From assembly GCF_023667495.1 (NCBI RefSeq), contig NZ_JAMOZL010000020.1, positions 1 to 64,000 on the forward strand: DNA of 64,000 nucleotides, written 5' to 3'. Positions 32,710-42,676 of the stretch are shown here, in pieces; position 1 is the first letter of the stretch; every line of letters begins with the position of its first letter. A program made the position numbers and the translations under genes. Under the pieces are notes generated by a model that was not told where the DNA came from, made no database searches, and saw only the letters and a list, made by a program, of their open reading frames with translations. Origin of the DNA: Dyadobacter sp. MSC1_007. Its GTDB lineage: Bacteria > Bacteroidota > Bacteroidia > Cytophagales > Spirosomataceae.

Positions 32710-35700
32710 ATGAAAAAAAATCAACTCAACCCAAGGCCCAGATTTGCAAAAAAACAATTTACTTCCCTGGCCTGTGCCTTGATAGGCACAATGATGTTCT
32801 GCCTAGCCGCCGTCGCACAACCCGTATCGGGGATAGTGCTGGATGAATCCGGTTCCGGCCTGCCAGGGGTAAGCGTCGTTGTAAAGGGGACAGCAAATGG
32901 AACTACCACCGACACAAAGGGTAAATTTCAGCTCGATGTACCAGGTGAAAACGCGCTACTGGTTTTTAGCTTTGTGGGTTATGCCACACAAGAGATAGCG
33001 GTTGGTAAACGTACAGGCATTACCGTTAACATGGCTGTCGAAGATCGTTTGATGACCGAGGTGGTCGTGGTAGGTTACGGAACACAACAAAAGGTAAACG
33101 TTACGGGCGCAGTGGGCGTGGCCGACGCCAAACGCATCGAAAACCGCCCGATAGCGAACACCGGCGAGGGACTTCAGGGCGTGATACCGAATCTGAACAT
33201 TACAGTCCGCAATGGAGATCCGGCCCAGTCGCCCGCCTTCAATATCAGAGGCTATGAATCAATCAACGGTGGAAGTCCTCTGATCCTGGTCGACAATGTG
33301 CCCATGGATATTAACCGGATCAATCCCAATGACATCGAGAGCATCAGCGTGCTCAAAGATGCGTCCGCCTCGGCCATATACGGTGCCCGCGCCGCGTTTG
33401 GTGTAGTGCTTGTCACCACCAAAAGTGGCAAAGCGGGGAAAGTCCAGGTGAACTTCGGCACACAGTTTTCGCTGGCCAAACCCATTTTCAATATGGATGT
33501 GGTAACTGATCCTTACCAATTCGTTCTGGCCCGTAATGCAGCCAACATCAGGACCCTGGGCGCTCCCAGCTACAACAACCAGTTCGTAGAAGCGGTCAAA
33601 AAATACTCTGAAAACCCCATTGCTGCCAATGAATGGGGCGTTGTAGACGGCGCACTTCAATACTACGGCTACAACCGGTATCAGGAAAAGATCATGACCA
33701 ATTACGCACCGACCAACCAGCAGGATCTATCGATCTCGGGCGGTAGCGAAAAATCTAAATTCTTTTTTTCGTTCGGCCGGTATAGCAAGGACGGTTACCT
33801 GCGCTACAACAATGAGAAGTTCAAGCGGTACAATATCCTGATGAAAGCCGATTTTCAGGTCAATAAATGGCTTAATTTATCCGAAAAAGTAATTTTCAAC
33901 TCGCAAAACAGCGATAAGCCCCACTTTTACAATTGGGACGTAAACATTAATTCGCTCGCCAGAGTCAATCCCCTGCAGGCGATACAGTTCCCGGATCTTC
34001 CCCAATATATGACGCCCGGAGACCACGACAAGTACGCTCCTTTGATAGGCAAGTATTTCGGGGGAACCAACTTTTTCCCCTACCTGCTTGATGGCGGACG
34101 GGAAACCTTTACCAAAAACGATCTGTGGCTCTCCCAGGAGGCGGTCCTCACGCCGCTGCCGGGCCTAAAGATCACGGGTAATTTCTCCTACAACATCTAC
34201 AACAATATGTATCAGGATGTGCAAAGCAAGGTCGAGATCGTATCACAGGATTTAAAAGAAGCCAATCCGATCAGTTATGGTTTTAGCGGCGACGACTGGA
34301 TTAAGAATGTCAATGATTACAACCGGTATTATGTGCTCAATACTTTTGCCGAGTATACCTTTCAAAATCTGGGGAAACATCAGCTGATGGCCCTGATAGG
34401 TTATAACCAGGAAATGGGCAACTACCAGTCTTCCACCGCGCAGGCCCGGTCGCTGATCACTCCCCACGTCCCGGACCTGAGCACGACGACCGGCACACAG
34501 CAAACCATCGGCGGCCGCTCACAGGTGGCCCTGCGTGGTGTGTTTTACAGGGTGGCCTATAATTATGCCGATCGCTATCTTCTCGAATTTAACGGTCGCT
34601 ATGACGGCACATCACGCTTTCCTAAAAACGACCGGTTCGGGTTTTTCCCTTCCTTCTCAGCCGGATGGCGGATTAGTAATGAGAAGTTTATGAGCGCAAC
34701 CAATAGCTGGCTGGACAATCTGAAATTGAGAGGCTCTTTTGGAACGCTCGGAAACCAGATCATCCAAAACCGCAGCACCGGAGCCCAAATCTACTACCCT
34801 TCTGTGTCTACGATGGGTTCCGGCCAAGCGCCTTACATTCTTGCCGGTGCGCTGATCCCCTACGTTTCGGCAGCCGGCCTTGTGAGCCCGACGCTGACCT
34901 GGGAGTCGGTCACGTCCAAAAATATCGGCCTGGATCTGACCATTCTAAGAAGCCGGTTGGATATGTCCTTCGATATTTACACACGCGATACCAAAAAAAT
35001 GCTGATGAATGTGGCTTATCCGGATATTCTAGGAACGACGGCCCCTCAGGAAAACGCAGCTGACCTACGTACCAAAGGCTGGGAATTGTCACTTACCTGG
35101 CGGGATAAAATCAAAACCGACTGGAACTACGACATCACCCTGGCCCTTTCCGATGCCAGCGCTACCATCACAAAGTTCCGCAATCCCTCAGGGGCATTAC
35201 CCAATGAAGGTAACGGGATCTATTACGAAGGCCAAAGGCTGGGTGAAATTTGGGGGTATCAGACCGTTGGGATATTTCAGACAGCCGACGCGGTCGCTGC
35301 CGCTGCCAACCAGTCACGGCTTGGTAACAACTGGCGGGCGGGAGATATTCAATATGCCGATCTGAATGGCGACGGCATTATCAGCTCAGGTAATAACACC
35401 CTTGGCAACCCGGGTGACTACAAGATCATAGGCAACTCTTCTCCCAGGTACACCTACGGGATCAATGCAAGCATCGGCTACAAGGGGCTGCGTCTGACTG
35501 CGTTCTTCCAGGGTATCGGGAAAGCGGACTATTTGCCCAATAACGGAAACTGGAACTGGTTTTATCCTTTCAACGCCGGGCACGTAGAAAAGTATTATCT
35601 AACCGATACGTGGTCTGAGACAAACCCGGACGCCTATTTCGCGGCCCCGCACATCTCTACCAGTGACAAAAAGAACATTCTGCCGCAATCCAGATACGTT

Positions 35701-35928
35701 CAGAATGCATCGTACCTGCGCGCGAAGAACATTATGCTCAGCTATACATTGCCTTATGATCTGACGAGCAGGATCGGGATTTCTCGTGCCCAGGTATTTG
35801 TGTCGGGGATGAACCTGTTCGAGTTCTCCAAAATCCGCAAACCACTGGATCCCGAAAGCATCCGGACCCCAACGATCGAGTACCCCATGCAGCGGATCGG
35901 CACAATCGGGATCAATATATCCTTTTGA
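32710..35928 (+). CDS. SusC/RagA-type TonB-linked outer-membrane transporter
   Basis: 1072 residues. Signal peptide, then a CarboxypepD_reg-like domain (about 38-120: VSGIVLDESGSGLPGVSVVV, SFVGYATQEIAV), the TonB-box region VVVVGYGTQQKVNVTGAV, a plug domain (NIRGYESINGGSPLILVDNV, SISVLKDASASAIYGARAAF) and a 22-strand barrel ending IGTIGINISF. No STN domain, unlike the SusC at 52671-55997, so it should not signal through FecR. Imports bulky glycans together with its SusD partner; the nearby lyase suggests a uronic-acid polymer. Confidence 0.95.
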   Translation: MKKNQLNPRPRFAKKQFTSLACALIGTMMFCLAAVAQPVSGIVLDESGSGLPGVSVVVKGTANGTTTDTKGKFQLDVPGENALLVFSFVGYATQEIAVGKRTGITVNMAVEDRLMTEVVVVGYGTQQKVNVTGAVGVADAKRIENRPIANTGEGLQGVIPNLNITVRNGDPAQSPAFNIRGYESINGGSPLILVDNVPMDINRINPNDIESISVLKDASASAIYGARAAFGVVLVTTKSGKAGKVQVNFGTQFSLAKPIFNMDVVTDPYQFVLARNAANIRTLGAPSYNNQFVEAVKKYSENPIAANEWGVVDGALQYYGYNRYQEKIMTNYAPTNQQDLSISGGSEKSKFFFSFGRYSKDGYLRYNNEKFKRYNILMKADFQVNKWLNLSEKVIFNSQNSDKPHFYNWDVNINSLARVNPLQAIQFPDLPQYMTPGDHDKYAPLIGKYFGGTNFFPYLLDGGRETFTKNDLWLSQEAVLTPLPGLKITGNFSYNIYNNMYQDVQSKVEIVSQDLKEANPISYGFSGDDWIKNVNDYNRYYVLNTFAEYTFQNLGKHQLMALIGYNQEMGNYQSSTAQARSLITPHVPDLSTTTGTQQTIGGRSQVALRGVFYRVAYNYADRYLLEFNGRYDGTSRFPKNDRFGFFPSFSAGWRISNEKFMSATNSWLDNLKLRGSFGTLGNQIIQNRSTGAQIYYPSVSTMGSGQAPYILAGALIPYVSAAGLVSPTLTWESVTSKNIGLDLTILRSRLDMSFDIYTRDTKKMLMNVAYPDILGTTAPQENAADLRTKGWELSLTWRDKIKTDWNYDITLALSDASATITKFRNPSGALPNEGNGIYYEGQRLGEIWGYQTVGIFQTADAVAAAANQSRLGNNWRAGDIQYADLNGDGIISSGNNTLGNPGDYKIIGNSSPRYTYGINASIGYKGLRLTAFFQGIGKADYLPNNGNWNWFYPFNAGHVEKYYLTDTWSETNPDAYFAAPHISTSDKKNILPQSRYVQNASYLRAKNIMLSYTLPYDLTSRIGISRAQVFVSGMNLFEFSKIRKPLDPESIRTPTIEYPMQRIGTIGINISF

Positions 35929-36032
35929 ACAGGTTCGGGACAATAACTGATCCTGCTCTTTTCAGCGACAAAGGTGCCAGAATCATCTTCATTAATACAC
36001 AGCTAATCAATTCATGATAAAATCAAATCCGC

Positions 36033-37811
36033 ATGAAAGATATATTCTTAAAATCCGTAATGGCCATCATGCTGCTTTTGCTGGCGGCCTGTAACGATGA
36101 GTTCCTCGACCGGACTCCGCTTGACAAAATTACAAATGCAACTTACTGGAATACCGAAAATGACCTGGCAGTTTACAACAACAGCATTTATAATATTGCG
36201 CGCAACGACTGGAAGATTCCCATTATGATGGGCCACACCGAGGGTTTCGACAGCCATTTCGGCAATATCTGGTCGCTTGACGAGCTTTCAGACAACATGG
36301 CCCCGCGCGAACCCAGACACAACTTTTTCCAGCAGATCCGCGCAGGGAAATACAATGTTCCTTCCAGTCCCGACTGGTTTGGCTATCAGGGGTGGGATTT
36401 TGTCAGGGCAATCAATGTCGGGCTTGCCAATTACGACCGCGCCAAGGTTAGTCAGGCCATTAAAGACAAATACATTGCCGAGGCTCGGCTTTTCCGGGGG
36501 TGGTTCTATGCCGACAAGGTGCAAAAGTATGGCGATGTCCCTTACGTGGAAAAGGAGCTCACAATCGATTCCGAAGAGCTTTATGCCCCCCGCACCCCAC
36601 GCGCGCAAGCCATGCAAAAGGTGCTCGAAGACCTGAATTTCGCCAGTCAGAAGCTCCCTAACAACTGGGGCGACGGCAATGCGCCGGGCAGGATCAACCG
36701 CTGGGGAGCGCTTTTGGTAAAAGCCAGGGTATGCCTCTACGAAGGAACCTTCAACAAATACCACGGCGCGGGTGATTCTAAAATGTGGCTCGAAGAAGCG
36801 GCCAAAGCAGCGGCGGAACTGATGGAGACTGGCCCCTACCGTATTTACAGCACAGGCAAGCCGCAAAGCGATTACAATGCTTATCACCGGGTACTGGACC
36901 TGGCCGGTAACTCCGAAGTGATCTATTGGAGAAAGTACAAAACAGGGGTCATTAACAACCACGTCCAGCAATATTTCAGCTATACTGGTGGCGCAACCAA
37001 GAGTCTGGTCGAAGATTATTTGTGCAGCGACGGGTTGCCGATCTCACTATCGCCGCTTTACAAAGGTGATGAGACAATTGAAAGCACCTTTGAAAACCGC
37101 GACCCGCGCCTGCGCCAGACGATCCTGCATCCTGGGGACGCCGGCCTATACAAATATCACCTTGCCGACGGCCGCGCCTACCCCATGCTGGAAGGCATGC
37201 CCGGGGGAGGTTTCAAAACGACAACAGGCTACCATATAATCAAACATTACAATGCCGATGATATGATTGGAAAGGCCTACAACACCGGCGAGTCACCTGC
37301 TATCACCCTGCGCCTGGGAGAAGCACTGCTGATTTATGCAGAAGCCACAGCCGAACTAGGTACCATTAGCCAGGCGGACATCGATAAAACCATTAACAAA
37401 CTCCGCGACCGCGTTGGGATGCCACACCTGTTGCTGTCAAAGGTTCCCGTAGACCCGCGTTATGCCAAGGACGGTATCTCACCGATCATCGCTGAAATCA
37501 GGCGTGAAAGGCGAATCGAATTGTTCATGGAAGGCCAGCGTTATGCAGACCTGATCCGCTGGAAGCAGGGGAAAAAACTGGAAATCCCCGCCATGGGCGT
37601 CCGCTGGAACGACGCAGCGAAAAAACGTTTTGCCGGCACTACAATGAAATCGGCGATAGATCCCGTTTCTGGTAAAGAGTATATAGCAGTCTATAAAGGT
37701 ACCGACTATGAAATACCGGTCTTCGATGAAAAGAAGCATTATCTGTGGCCGGTCCCGTTGAACACGCTCGCGCAGAACCCCAAAATCAAGCAGAATCCGG
37801 GTTGGGAGTAA
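36033..37811 (+). CDS. SusD/RagB-type glycan-binding lipoprotein
   Basis: 592 residues. Lipobox LLLLAACNDEFLDRTP (C20), then the TPR-like helices and carbohydrate-binding face of the SusD family; C-terminal RRERRIELFMEGQRYADLIR and a last segment LWPVPLNTLAQNPKIKQNPG are the family's typical ending. Forms the lid of the SusC transporter encoded 104 bases upstream. A strong intrinsic terminator follows at 37823-37859. Confidence 0.95.
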   Translation: MKDIFLKSVMAIMLLLLAACNDEFLDRTPLDKITNATYWNTENDLAVYNNSIYNIARNDWKIPIMMGHTEGFDSHFGNIWSLDELSDNMAPREPRHNFFQQIRAGKYNVPSSPDWFGYQGWDFVRAINVGLANYDRAKVSQAIKDKYIAEARLFRGWFYADKVQKYGDVPYVEKELTIDSEELYAPRTPRAQAMQKVLEDLNFASQKLPNNWGDGNAPGRINRWGALLVKARVCLYEGTFNKYHGAGDSKMWLEEAAKAAAELMETGPYRIYSTGKPQSDYNAYHRVLDLAGNSEVIYWRKYKTGVINNHVQQYFSYTGGATKSLVEDYLCSDGLPISLSPLYKGDETIESTFENRDPRLRQTILHPGDAGLYKYHLADGRAYPMLEGMPGGGFKTTTGYHIIKHYNADDMIGKAYNTGESPAITLRLGEALLIYAEATAELGTISQADIDKTINKLRDRVGMPHLLLSKVPVDPRYAKDGISPIIAEIRRERRIELFMEGQRYADLIRWKQGKKLEIPAMGVRWNDAAKKRFAGTTMKSAIDPVSGKEYIAVYKGTDYEIPVFDEKKHYLWPVPLNTLAQNPKIKQNPGWE

Positions 37812-37822
37812 CCAGCCCATGT

Positions 37823-37859
37823 CATCCGGCCGGTCAAAATCCCGGCCGGATGCTTTTTT
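37823..37859 (+). terminator. Intrinsic terminator between susD and the lyase gene
   Basis: CATCCGGCCGG (37823-37833) pairs perfectly with CCGGCCGGATG (37842-37852), followed by CTTTTTT. The heparinase-family gene starts only 18 bases later, so expression of that gene must depend on read-through or on an internal promoter. Confidence 0.9.
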
Positions 37860-37877
37860 AAATCAATATATGAAATT

Positions 37878-39767
37878 ATGAAAAGAGCACTAATCGTACT
37901 CACTGTCCTGCAAATATTCGCTTCGGGCTCGCTTTGCGCCCAGAACACTGCCAGCGGCGGCCGGGTCCTTAAAACACTTAGGCCGGACCATCCCCGGCTC
38001 TTACTTTTGAAGGGCGAAGAGAATGCCCTTCTGAGGCAGATCCATAAATACCCACAGTGGCAGGCCGTGCACAAGCTTATCATCGAGGAGTGCGATCAAA
38101 TGCTCGAACTGGCGCCGGTTGAACACGTTAAGATCGGCAAACGCCTGCTGGACAAGTCGCGGGAATGCCTTCGGCGGGTCTTTATGCTTTCCTATGCCTA
38201 CCGCACGACTGGCCAGCAGAAATACCTGACCAGGGCGGAAAAGGAACTGCTGGCTGTGGCCGCATTTGAAGACTGGAACCCTACCCATTTTCTGGATGTG
38301 GCCGAGATGACGATGGCCGTGGCCATCGGCTACGATTGGCTGTTTGAGAAACTGAGCGATCAGACGCGAAGCCGCCTGCGGGAAGCGATACTGACAAAGG
38401 GGATTGAGCCTTCCATGGATAAAAAATACAACTGGTTTTTGTCGGCAGAACACAACTGGAACCAGGTTTGTAATGCGGGAATCACCTTCGGAGCACTGGC
38501 CATCGCAGAGCACGAACCCGCGCTCGCAGAACTGCTAGTCAAACGGGCCGTCGAGAGCGTCCCCAAGGCTATGCTGCCTTCCTACAAACCAGACGGTGCT
38601 TACCCCGAGGGTTTTAGCTACTGGGGATACGGAACCAGCTTCAACGTACTGTTGATCAGCACCCTGCAAAAGGCGTTGGGTACAGACTTTGGACTTTCCA
38701 CATCTGAGGGTTTTCTCAAGACCGGCGCATTCATGCAGCACCTGGTAGGCCCAACTGGCCTTGCCCACAACTGGGGCGACAGCGGACTGAAAGAAGGCCT
38801 GACCCCTGCCCTCTTCTGGTTCGCCCAAAAAAATCAGGACCCTTCCCTGCTCTGGAGCCAGAAAGCGCTGCTGTCCGCCCCGGGTAAAGGAGAAGTCAAA
38901 AACCGTATTCTGCCTGCGCTGCTGATTTGGGGGACACAAACCGAGCTTTCCGCCGTGCATGCGCCAGCGAATAGATTCTGGGCCGGCCAGGGGCCATCGC
39001 CCGTCGCGCTGATGCGAAGCTCCTGGGAAAAGCCCGAGGCGGTGTTTGTCGGGGTGAAAGCAGGCTCACCGGCCGTTAACCACGCGCATATGGACGTGGG
39101 TTCTTTTGTGATGGACGCCCTCGGTGAGCGCTGGGCGATGGATTTTGGCATGCAGGACTACAACTCACTCGAATCCAAGGGTGTAGACCTATGGAACCGA
39201 TCACAGGACTCCCAGCGGTGGCAGGTTTTTCGGTTGAACAACCTGGCGCACAATGTGATTTCATTTGACGGTCAATTAACCAATGTAAAAGGCTACGCAA
39301 AAATCGATGCGGCAGCCGGGGACGGCCAAAATATAATGGTAACAACGGTTTTGTCAGAACTTTATCAGGATCAGGTCAAGGCCGTCAGCCGCGGACTGGG
39401 AATCTTCGAGCAGCGCTATGTCGTTGTGCGCGACGAGATCGAATGCGGCCAGAAGCAAACCCTGATGCGCTGGAACATGCTCACTGCTGCGCACGTACGA
39501 ATTGTGGACGGAAAAACCGTGGAACTTTCGCAGAACGGGAAAAAAATGATGCTGATCTTTGACACGCGGACTCCGATCACCATCAAAACATGGCCTACTT
39601 CACCCCAGCATGATTACGACGCGCCTAATCCCGGAACAGTATTCGTAGGTTTTGAAGCGGAGCTACCTGCCGGCAGCCGGCATAGTTTTAACGCATATCT
39701 ATCCGAGTCTGGTGAGGTTCCCGCAGTAAAACCGCTGGCAGAATGGCCTGTGAAGCCCTTAAAATAG
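37878..39767 (+). CDS. Heparinase II/III-family polysaccharide lyase
   Basis: 629 residues. Signal peptide (KRALIVLTVLQIFASGSLCA). An alpha/alpha toroid domain (about 60-350: RPDHPRLLLLKGEENALLRQ, SAEHNWNQVCNAG, DGAYPEGFSYWGYGTSF) is followed by an antiparallel beta domain with the NHAHMDVGSFV motif, whose His residues are characteristic of heparinase II/III-like lyases. Such enzymes cleave uronic-acid polymers by beta-elimination in the periplasm; substrate could be a heparin/heparan-like, alginate or other polyuronide. Only enzyme of the locus, so it probably acts on imported oligosaccharides. Confidence 0.85.
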   Translation: MKRALIVLTVLQIFASGSLCAQNTASGGRVLKTLRPDHPRLLLLKGEENALLRQIHKYPQWQAVHKLIIEECDQMLELAPVEHVKIGKRLLDKSRECLRRVFMLSYAYRTTGQQKYLTRAEKELLAVAAFEDWNPTHFLDVAEMTMAVAIGYDWLFEKLSDQTRSRLREAILTKGIEPSMDKKYNWFLSAEHNWNQVCNAGITFGALAIAEHEPALAELLVKRAVESVPKAMLPSYKPDGAYPEGFSYWGYGTSFNVLLISTLQKALGTDFGLSTSEGFLKTGAFMQHLVGPTGLAHNWGDSGLKEGLTPALFWFAQKNQDPSLLWSQKALLSAPGKGEVKNRILPALLIWGTQTELSAVHAPANRFWAGQGPSPVALMRSSWEKPEAVFVGVKAGSPAVNHAHMDVGSFVMDALGERWAMDFGMQDYNSLESKGVDLWNRSQDSQRWQVFRLNNLAHNVISFDGQLTNVKGYAKIDAAAGDGQNIMVTTVLSELYQDQVKAVSRGLGIFEQRYVVVRDEIECGQKQTLMRWNMLTAAHVRIVDGKTVELSQNGKKMMLIFDTRTPITIKTWPTSPQHDYDAPNPGTVFVGFEAELPAGSRHSFNAYLSESGEVPAVKPLAEWPVKPLK

Positions 39768-39826
39768 ATTTCGAAGTAGATAGACCGTTTATTTAACCCA
39801 TACTGATAAGGTGATTGGAAATAAAT

Positions 39827-40735
39827 TCAATTGAACGATTGCCTGAACTCTAATGGTGAAACGCTGGTCTTTGTCCTAAATAACTTGCTGAATGACTGCG
39901 GGTGTTCAAAACCCAACTCATAGGCAATTTCACTGACCGACAATGCAGTGGTGGACAATCTTTCCTTTGCCTTCTCTATCAATTTGTCGTGGATGTGTTG
40001 TTGCGTGCTTTGACCAGTCAATACTTTCAGCAACCCACTTAAATAATTGGGTGAGACATTTAACGTTTCAGCAATGTATTGAACAGTTGGTAATCCGTTT
40101 TCTGCCAGAGAATTGCTGCTGAAATAGTTTGTCAAAAGATCTTCCAGGCGGCCCAGGATCTGATGGTTTGCAATTTTTCTTGTTATGAACTGACGCTGAT
40201 AAAACCTGTCCGAATAAGTAAGCAATAATTCCAATTGAGCGATGATCACACCTTGGCTGAATTTGTCAATGCTGGACTGATATTCTTGCTCTATCTGGCC
40301 TACAATACCGTTTATGGTTACTTCTTCTTTTTCGGAAAGATGCAGGGCTTCATTTACCGTGTAACCGAAATATTCGTACTGTTTTATGGTTTTGGCCAAA
40401 GGCGTATTCCATAGAAAATCGGGATGAATGAGCAGCATCCATCCCGACTGTTTTTGCAATGAATCCTTCCCAACCTCAATTCTCAGGACCTGACCAGGTG
40501 ACATAAAAAACATGGTGCCTTCATCAAAATCATATTCCTGCTGCCCATATTTTATCCTGGCATTGAAATTCCTTTTAAGTGCAATGGAATAAAAGTCCTT
40601 TACCAGGCCTGTTTCATTGGCGGACAATTCCTTGACCATTTCTAAATTGATCACACTGATTAATGGATGCTCTGGCTTAGGTAATCCCCTGAACTGATGA
40701 AATTCATTTATCGTCCTGATCCGGCGAGGTTGCAT
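39827..40735 (-). CDS. AraC-family transcriptional regulator
   Basis: 302 residues from ATG 40735 (a TTG three codons upstream is less likely). N-terminal cupin-like sensor (FDEGTMFFMSPGQVLRIEVG) and a C-terminal double HTH: VQYIAETLNVSPNYLSGLLK with TGQSTQQHIHDKLIEKAKER, then VSEIAYELGFEHPQSFSKLF and SPLEFRQSFN. Encoded 36 bases after the NmrA-like gene on the same strand, so the two share a transcript and the regulator probably controls it. Confidence 0.93.
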   Translation of the reverse strand: MQPRRIRTINEFHQFRGLPKPEHPLISVINLEMVKELSANETGLVKDFYSIALKRNFNARIKYGQQEYDFDEGTMFFMSPGQVLRIEVGKDSLQKQSGWMLLIHPDFLWNTPLAKTIKQYEYFGYTVNEALHLSEKEEVTINGIVGQIEQEYQSSIDKFSQGVIIAQLELLLTYSDRFYQRQFITRKIANHQILGRLEDLLTNYFSSNSLAENGLPTVQYIAETLNVSPNYLSGLLKVLTGQSTQQHIHDKLIEKAKERLSTTALSVSEIAYELGFEHPQSFSKLFRTKTSVSPLEFRQSFN

Positions 40736-40771
40736 GTTTACCAAGTTTACTATACCACAGTTACAATATAC

Positions 40772-41671
40772 TTAACTATTTTTAAAAGCCGCGGCAAACT
40801 CCTTTGCAAAGTCGGTCATCTTTACCTTTCCAGGAGCCGCCGGTTTATTGCGGTTGAAATCCTCAGATAACAGGCCGCTATGCAGGCTGGCATACATTTC
40901 AACAAGGCCAGCAGCGATTTGTTTGTTCATACCAATTGCTTGCAGGCCATTGAGCGCTTCTTGATCACTGGTAAGTATCCATCTAAGGTCGGGCTTACCA
41001 ATAGCCTCACCCAAAATGCGTGCTGTTTCGTTGGCTGTAAGTTCTTCACTTACGACATACCTGACTTTTCTGCCAACCCGCGTTGTTACCAGTTCCTGGG
41101 CAACAACGGTAGCGATGTCAATCGGAGACACCCACGGTATTACATCCTCTGCACCGTAATTTGCCGCGATAACACCATGCTTTTTAATCATATCGATGTA
41201 GCCATATAAATTGTAGTGGAAAGAAGTTGGCCGGATATGAGCGATAGCGACATCATCTGGCAACTTATCAAGGATCTGCTGCAGATCGTGAGCCCCCAGC
41301 AGAATACCTGAGCCTTTTTCCAGATCAGCACCGATAGTACTGAGGTTAACCACCTGTTTGACGCCTGACTTTTCAATGGCTGCTGCATAATTGTGGCCCA
41401 TCCTACGATAGTACGCCAGAAGATCAAGGCTGTGATCGAAGTAATCGCCGGGTGGGACCATGCAATACACCGAATCGGCGCCGGAAAAGGTTTCTGTCAA
41501 AAATTCAACATCTTCCAGTGAGCCGATAGCTGCGGCTGCACCCAATGCTTCAATGTCCTTTTGTTTTTCGGGCTTGCTGCTGACTACGGTAACTGCATGT
41601 CCTTTTTGTACCAGCTCTTCGGTCAGCGGCCTGCTGATGTTCCCTAAGGAACCTGTTGCTATAATTTTCAT
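40772..41671 (-). CDS. NmrA-like NAD(P)-binding protein
   Basis: 299 residues. Rossmann start MKIIATGSLGNISRPLTEEL with a modified glycine motif (GSLGNIS), then AVTVVSSKPEKQ, the typical NmrA/atypical SDR arrangement, plus VKQVVNLSTIGAD and PIDIATVVAQEL. No catalytic YxxxK, so it is more likely an NAD(P)-sensing or quinone/azo-reductase-like protein than a classical dehydrogenase. First gene of an operon with the AraC regulator; preceded by an 11-bp inverted repeat around its promoter. Confidence 0.85.
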   Translation of the reverse strand: MKIIATGSLGNISRPLTEELVQKGHAVTVVSSKPEKQKDIEALGAAAAIGSLEDVEFLTETFSGADSVYCMVPPGDYFDHSLDLLAYYRRMGHNYAAAIEKSGVKQVVNLSTIGADLEKGSGILLGAHDLQQILDKLPDDVAIAHIRPTSFHYNLYGYIDMIKKHGVIAANYGAEDVIPWVSPIDIATVVAQELVTTRVGRKVRYVVSEELTANETARILGEAIGKPDLRWILTSDQEALNGLQAIGMNKQIAAGLVEMYASLHSGLLSEDFNRNKPAAPGKVKMTDFAKEFAAAFKNS

Positions 41672-41679
41672 TTTTTCTG

Positions 41680-41714
41680 ATTTGTTGTCGGCACAAAGTT
41701 CTGCGACAACAAAT
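41680..41714. promoter_or_regulatory. Inverted repeat at the NmrA-like gene promoter
   Basis: ATTTGTTGTCG (41680-41690) and CGACAACAAAT (41704-41714) are perfect 11-base arms around a 13-base centre. The centre, on the minus strand, holds GAACTTTG, seven of eight matches to the -7 box (fourth position onward exact), so the arms flank the RNA polymerase site. Immediately upstream of ATG 41671. Candidate operator for the co-transcribed AraC protein. Confidence 0.5.
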
Positions 41715-41782
41715 GATCAGATGTAGTCAAACCTATGATAGTTGTAGCCAAATTAGACAGGGCCGACCTCAGCGTAATCTGA

Positions 41783-41823
41783 AACGAGCTCTGCTGCAAA
41801 GTCTGTATTTGGCAGAGCTCGTT
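41783..41823 (-). terminator. Long stem-loop after the DJ-1 gene
   Basis: AACGAGCTCTGC (41783-41794) pairs perfectly with GCAGAGCTCGTT (41812-41823). It begins five bases past the stop codon of the minus-strand gene. No T tract of note follows, so termination efficiency is uncertain. Confidence 0.55.
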
Positions 41824-41828
41824 ATTAT

Positions 41829-42596
41829 CTATAACCCCAATTGATTCAACTGCTCTTTAATGGCCTGCCCTACTGCATGTGCCGACTGGGGATTCTGCCC
41901 GGTGACTACCCGGCTGTCTACCGTTACGTGCGTCTGCCAAGGCCCTGACTTCTCGAATTTGGCGCCAATTTCAATGAGTTTTGATTCCAAAGAAAACGGT
42001 ACGACCTTATCCATATTTACAGCAATTTCCTCCTCATTGGTAAATGCATTGATTGCCTTGCCGCTGATAAGGTAGCTGCCATCGCTAAGCCGGATATTTA
42101 CCAATCCGGCCGGACCATGGCATACCGCACTGACAATTCCCTTATTTTCATAGATTGCAGCAGCTAAGCTTGACAGCCCGGTATCCTCAGCCAGGTCCCA
42201 CATAGCTCCGTGCCCCCCGGCATAGAATATGGCAACATAATCCTGGGCCCGGACCTGGTCGGGCCGTAAACTAGCATCAATTTTGGCACGGCCATCTTTG
42301 TCTTCCCAAAATTTCCGGTTAACCGCGTCAGATAAATCCAGTCCATCGACCGGTGGAGTCCCCCCTTGTGGACTGACGAAATCGATTTCGTAACCTGCCT
42401 GGCGCAGTACTTCCCAGGGATGAGATACTTCACTCAAATAATAACCAGTCGGCTGACCGGTGTTTCCTTTTTGATTGTGGCTGGTAACAGCGAACAGAAT
42501 CTTCTTTTTCATTTTACTTTGATTGGTTTGAGCCCTTGCCGTTGTATTGGCTAAGACTGTGACAGCGACCATCAGGCCCATCAAGACTTTGTACAT
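41829..42596 (-). CDS. Exported DJ-1/PfpI-family protein (HSP31-like)
   Basis: 255 residues from ATG 42596, which opens a signal peptide (YKVLMGLMVAVTVLANTTAR with AQ); ATG 42653 would precede it with a polar extension. Core motifs: KILFAVTSHNQ, GYYLSEVSHPWEVLRQAGYE, IFYAGGHGAMWDLAED and the nucleophile elbow SAVCHGPAGLV. This is the YDR533C/HSP31-like branch, whose members act as glyoxalase III or stress chaperones; a periplasmic location is unusual but seen in Bacteroidota. A Crp-like site and a -7 box precede it. Confidence 0.85.
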   Translation of the reverse strand: MYKVLMGLMVAVTVLANTTARAQTNQSKMKKKILFAVTSHNQKGNTGQPTGYYLSEVSHPWEVLRQAGYEIDFVSPQGGTPPVDGLDLSDAVNRKFWEDKDGRAKIDASLRPDQVRAQDYVAIFYAGGHGAMWDLAEDTGLSSLAAAIYENKGIVSAVCHGPAGLVNIRLSDGSYLISGKAINAFTNEEEIAVNMDKVVPFSLESKLIEIGAKFEKSGPWQTHVTVDSRVVTGQNPQSAHAVGQAIKEQLNQLGL

Positions 42597-42676
42597 ATCT
42601 ATCGATTTTCTTTTTTGACAATGCAAAATTGCACTGGCTGCGCTGGCCAACACAGGAAGTAAATCACAGATTTGAG

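Noticed and set aside
32393..32713. Plus-strand frame of 106 codons in the susC leader
   Set aside because: Overlaps the susC start and has a low-complexity, aromatic-rich composition unlike neighbouring proteins.
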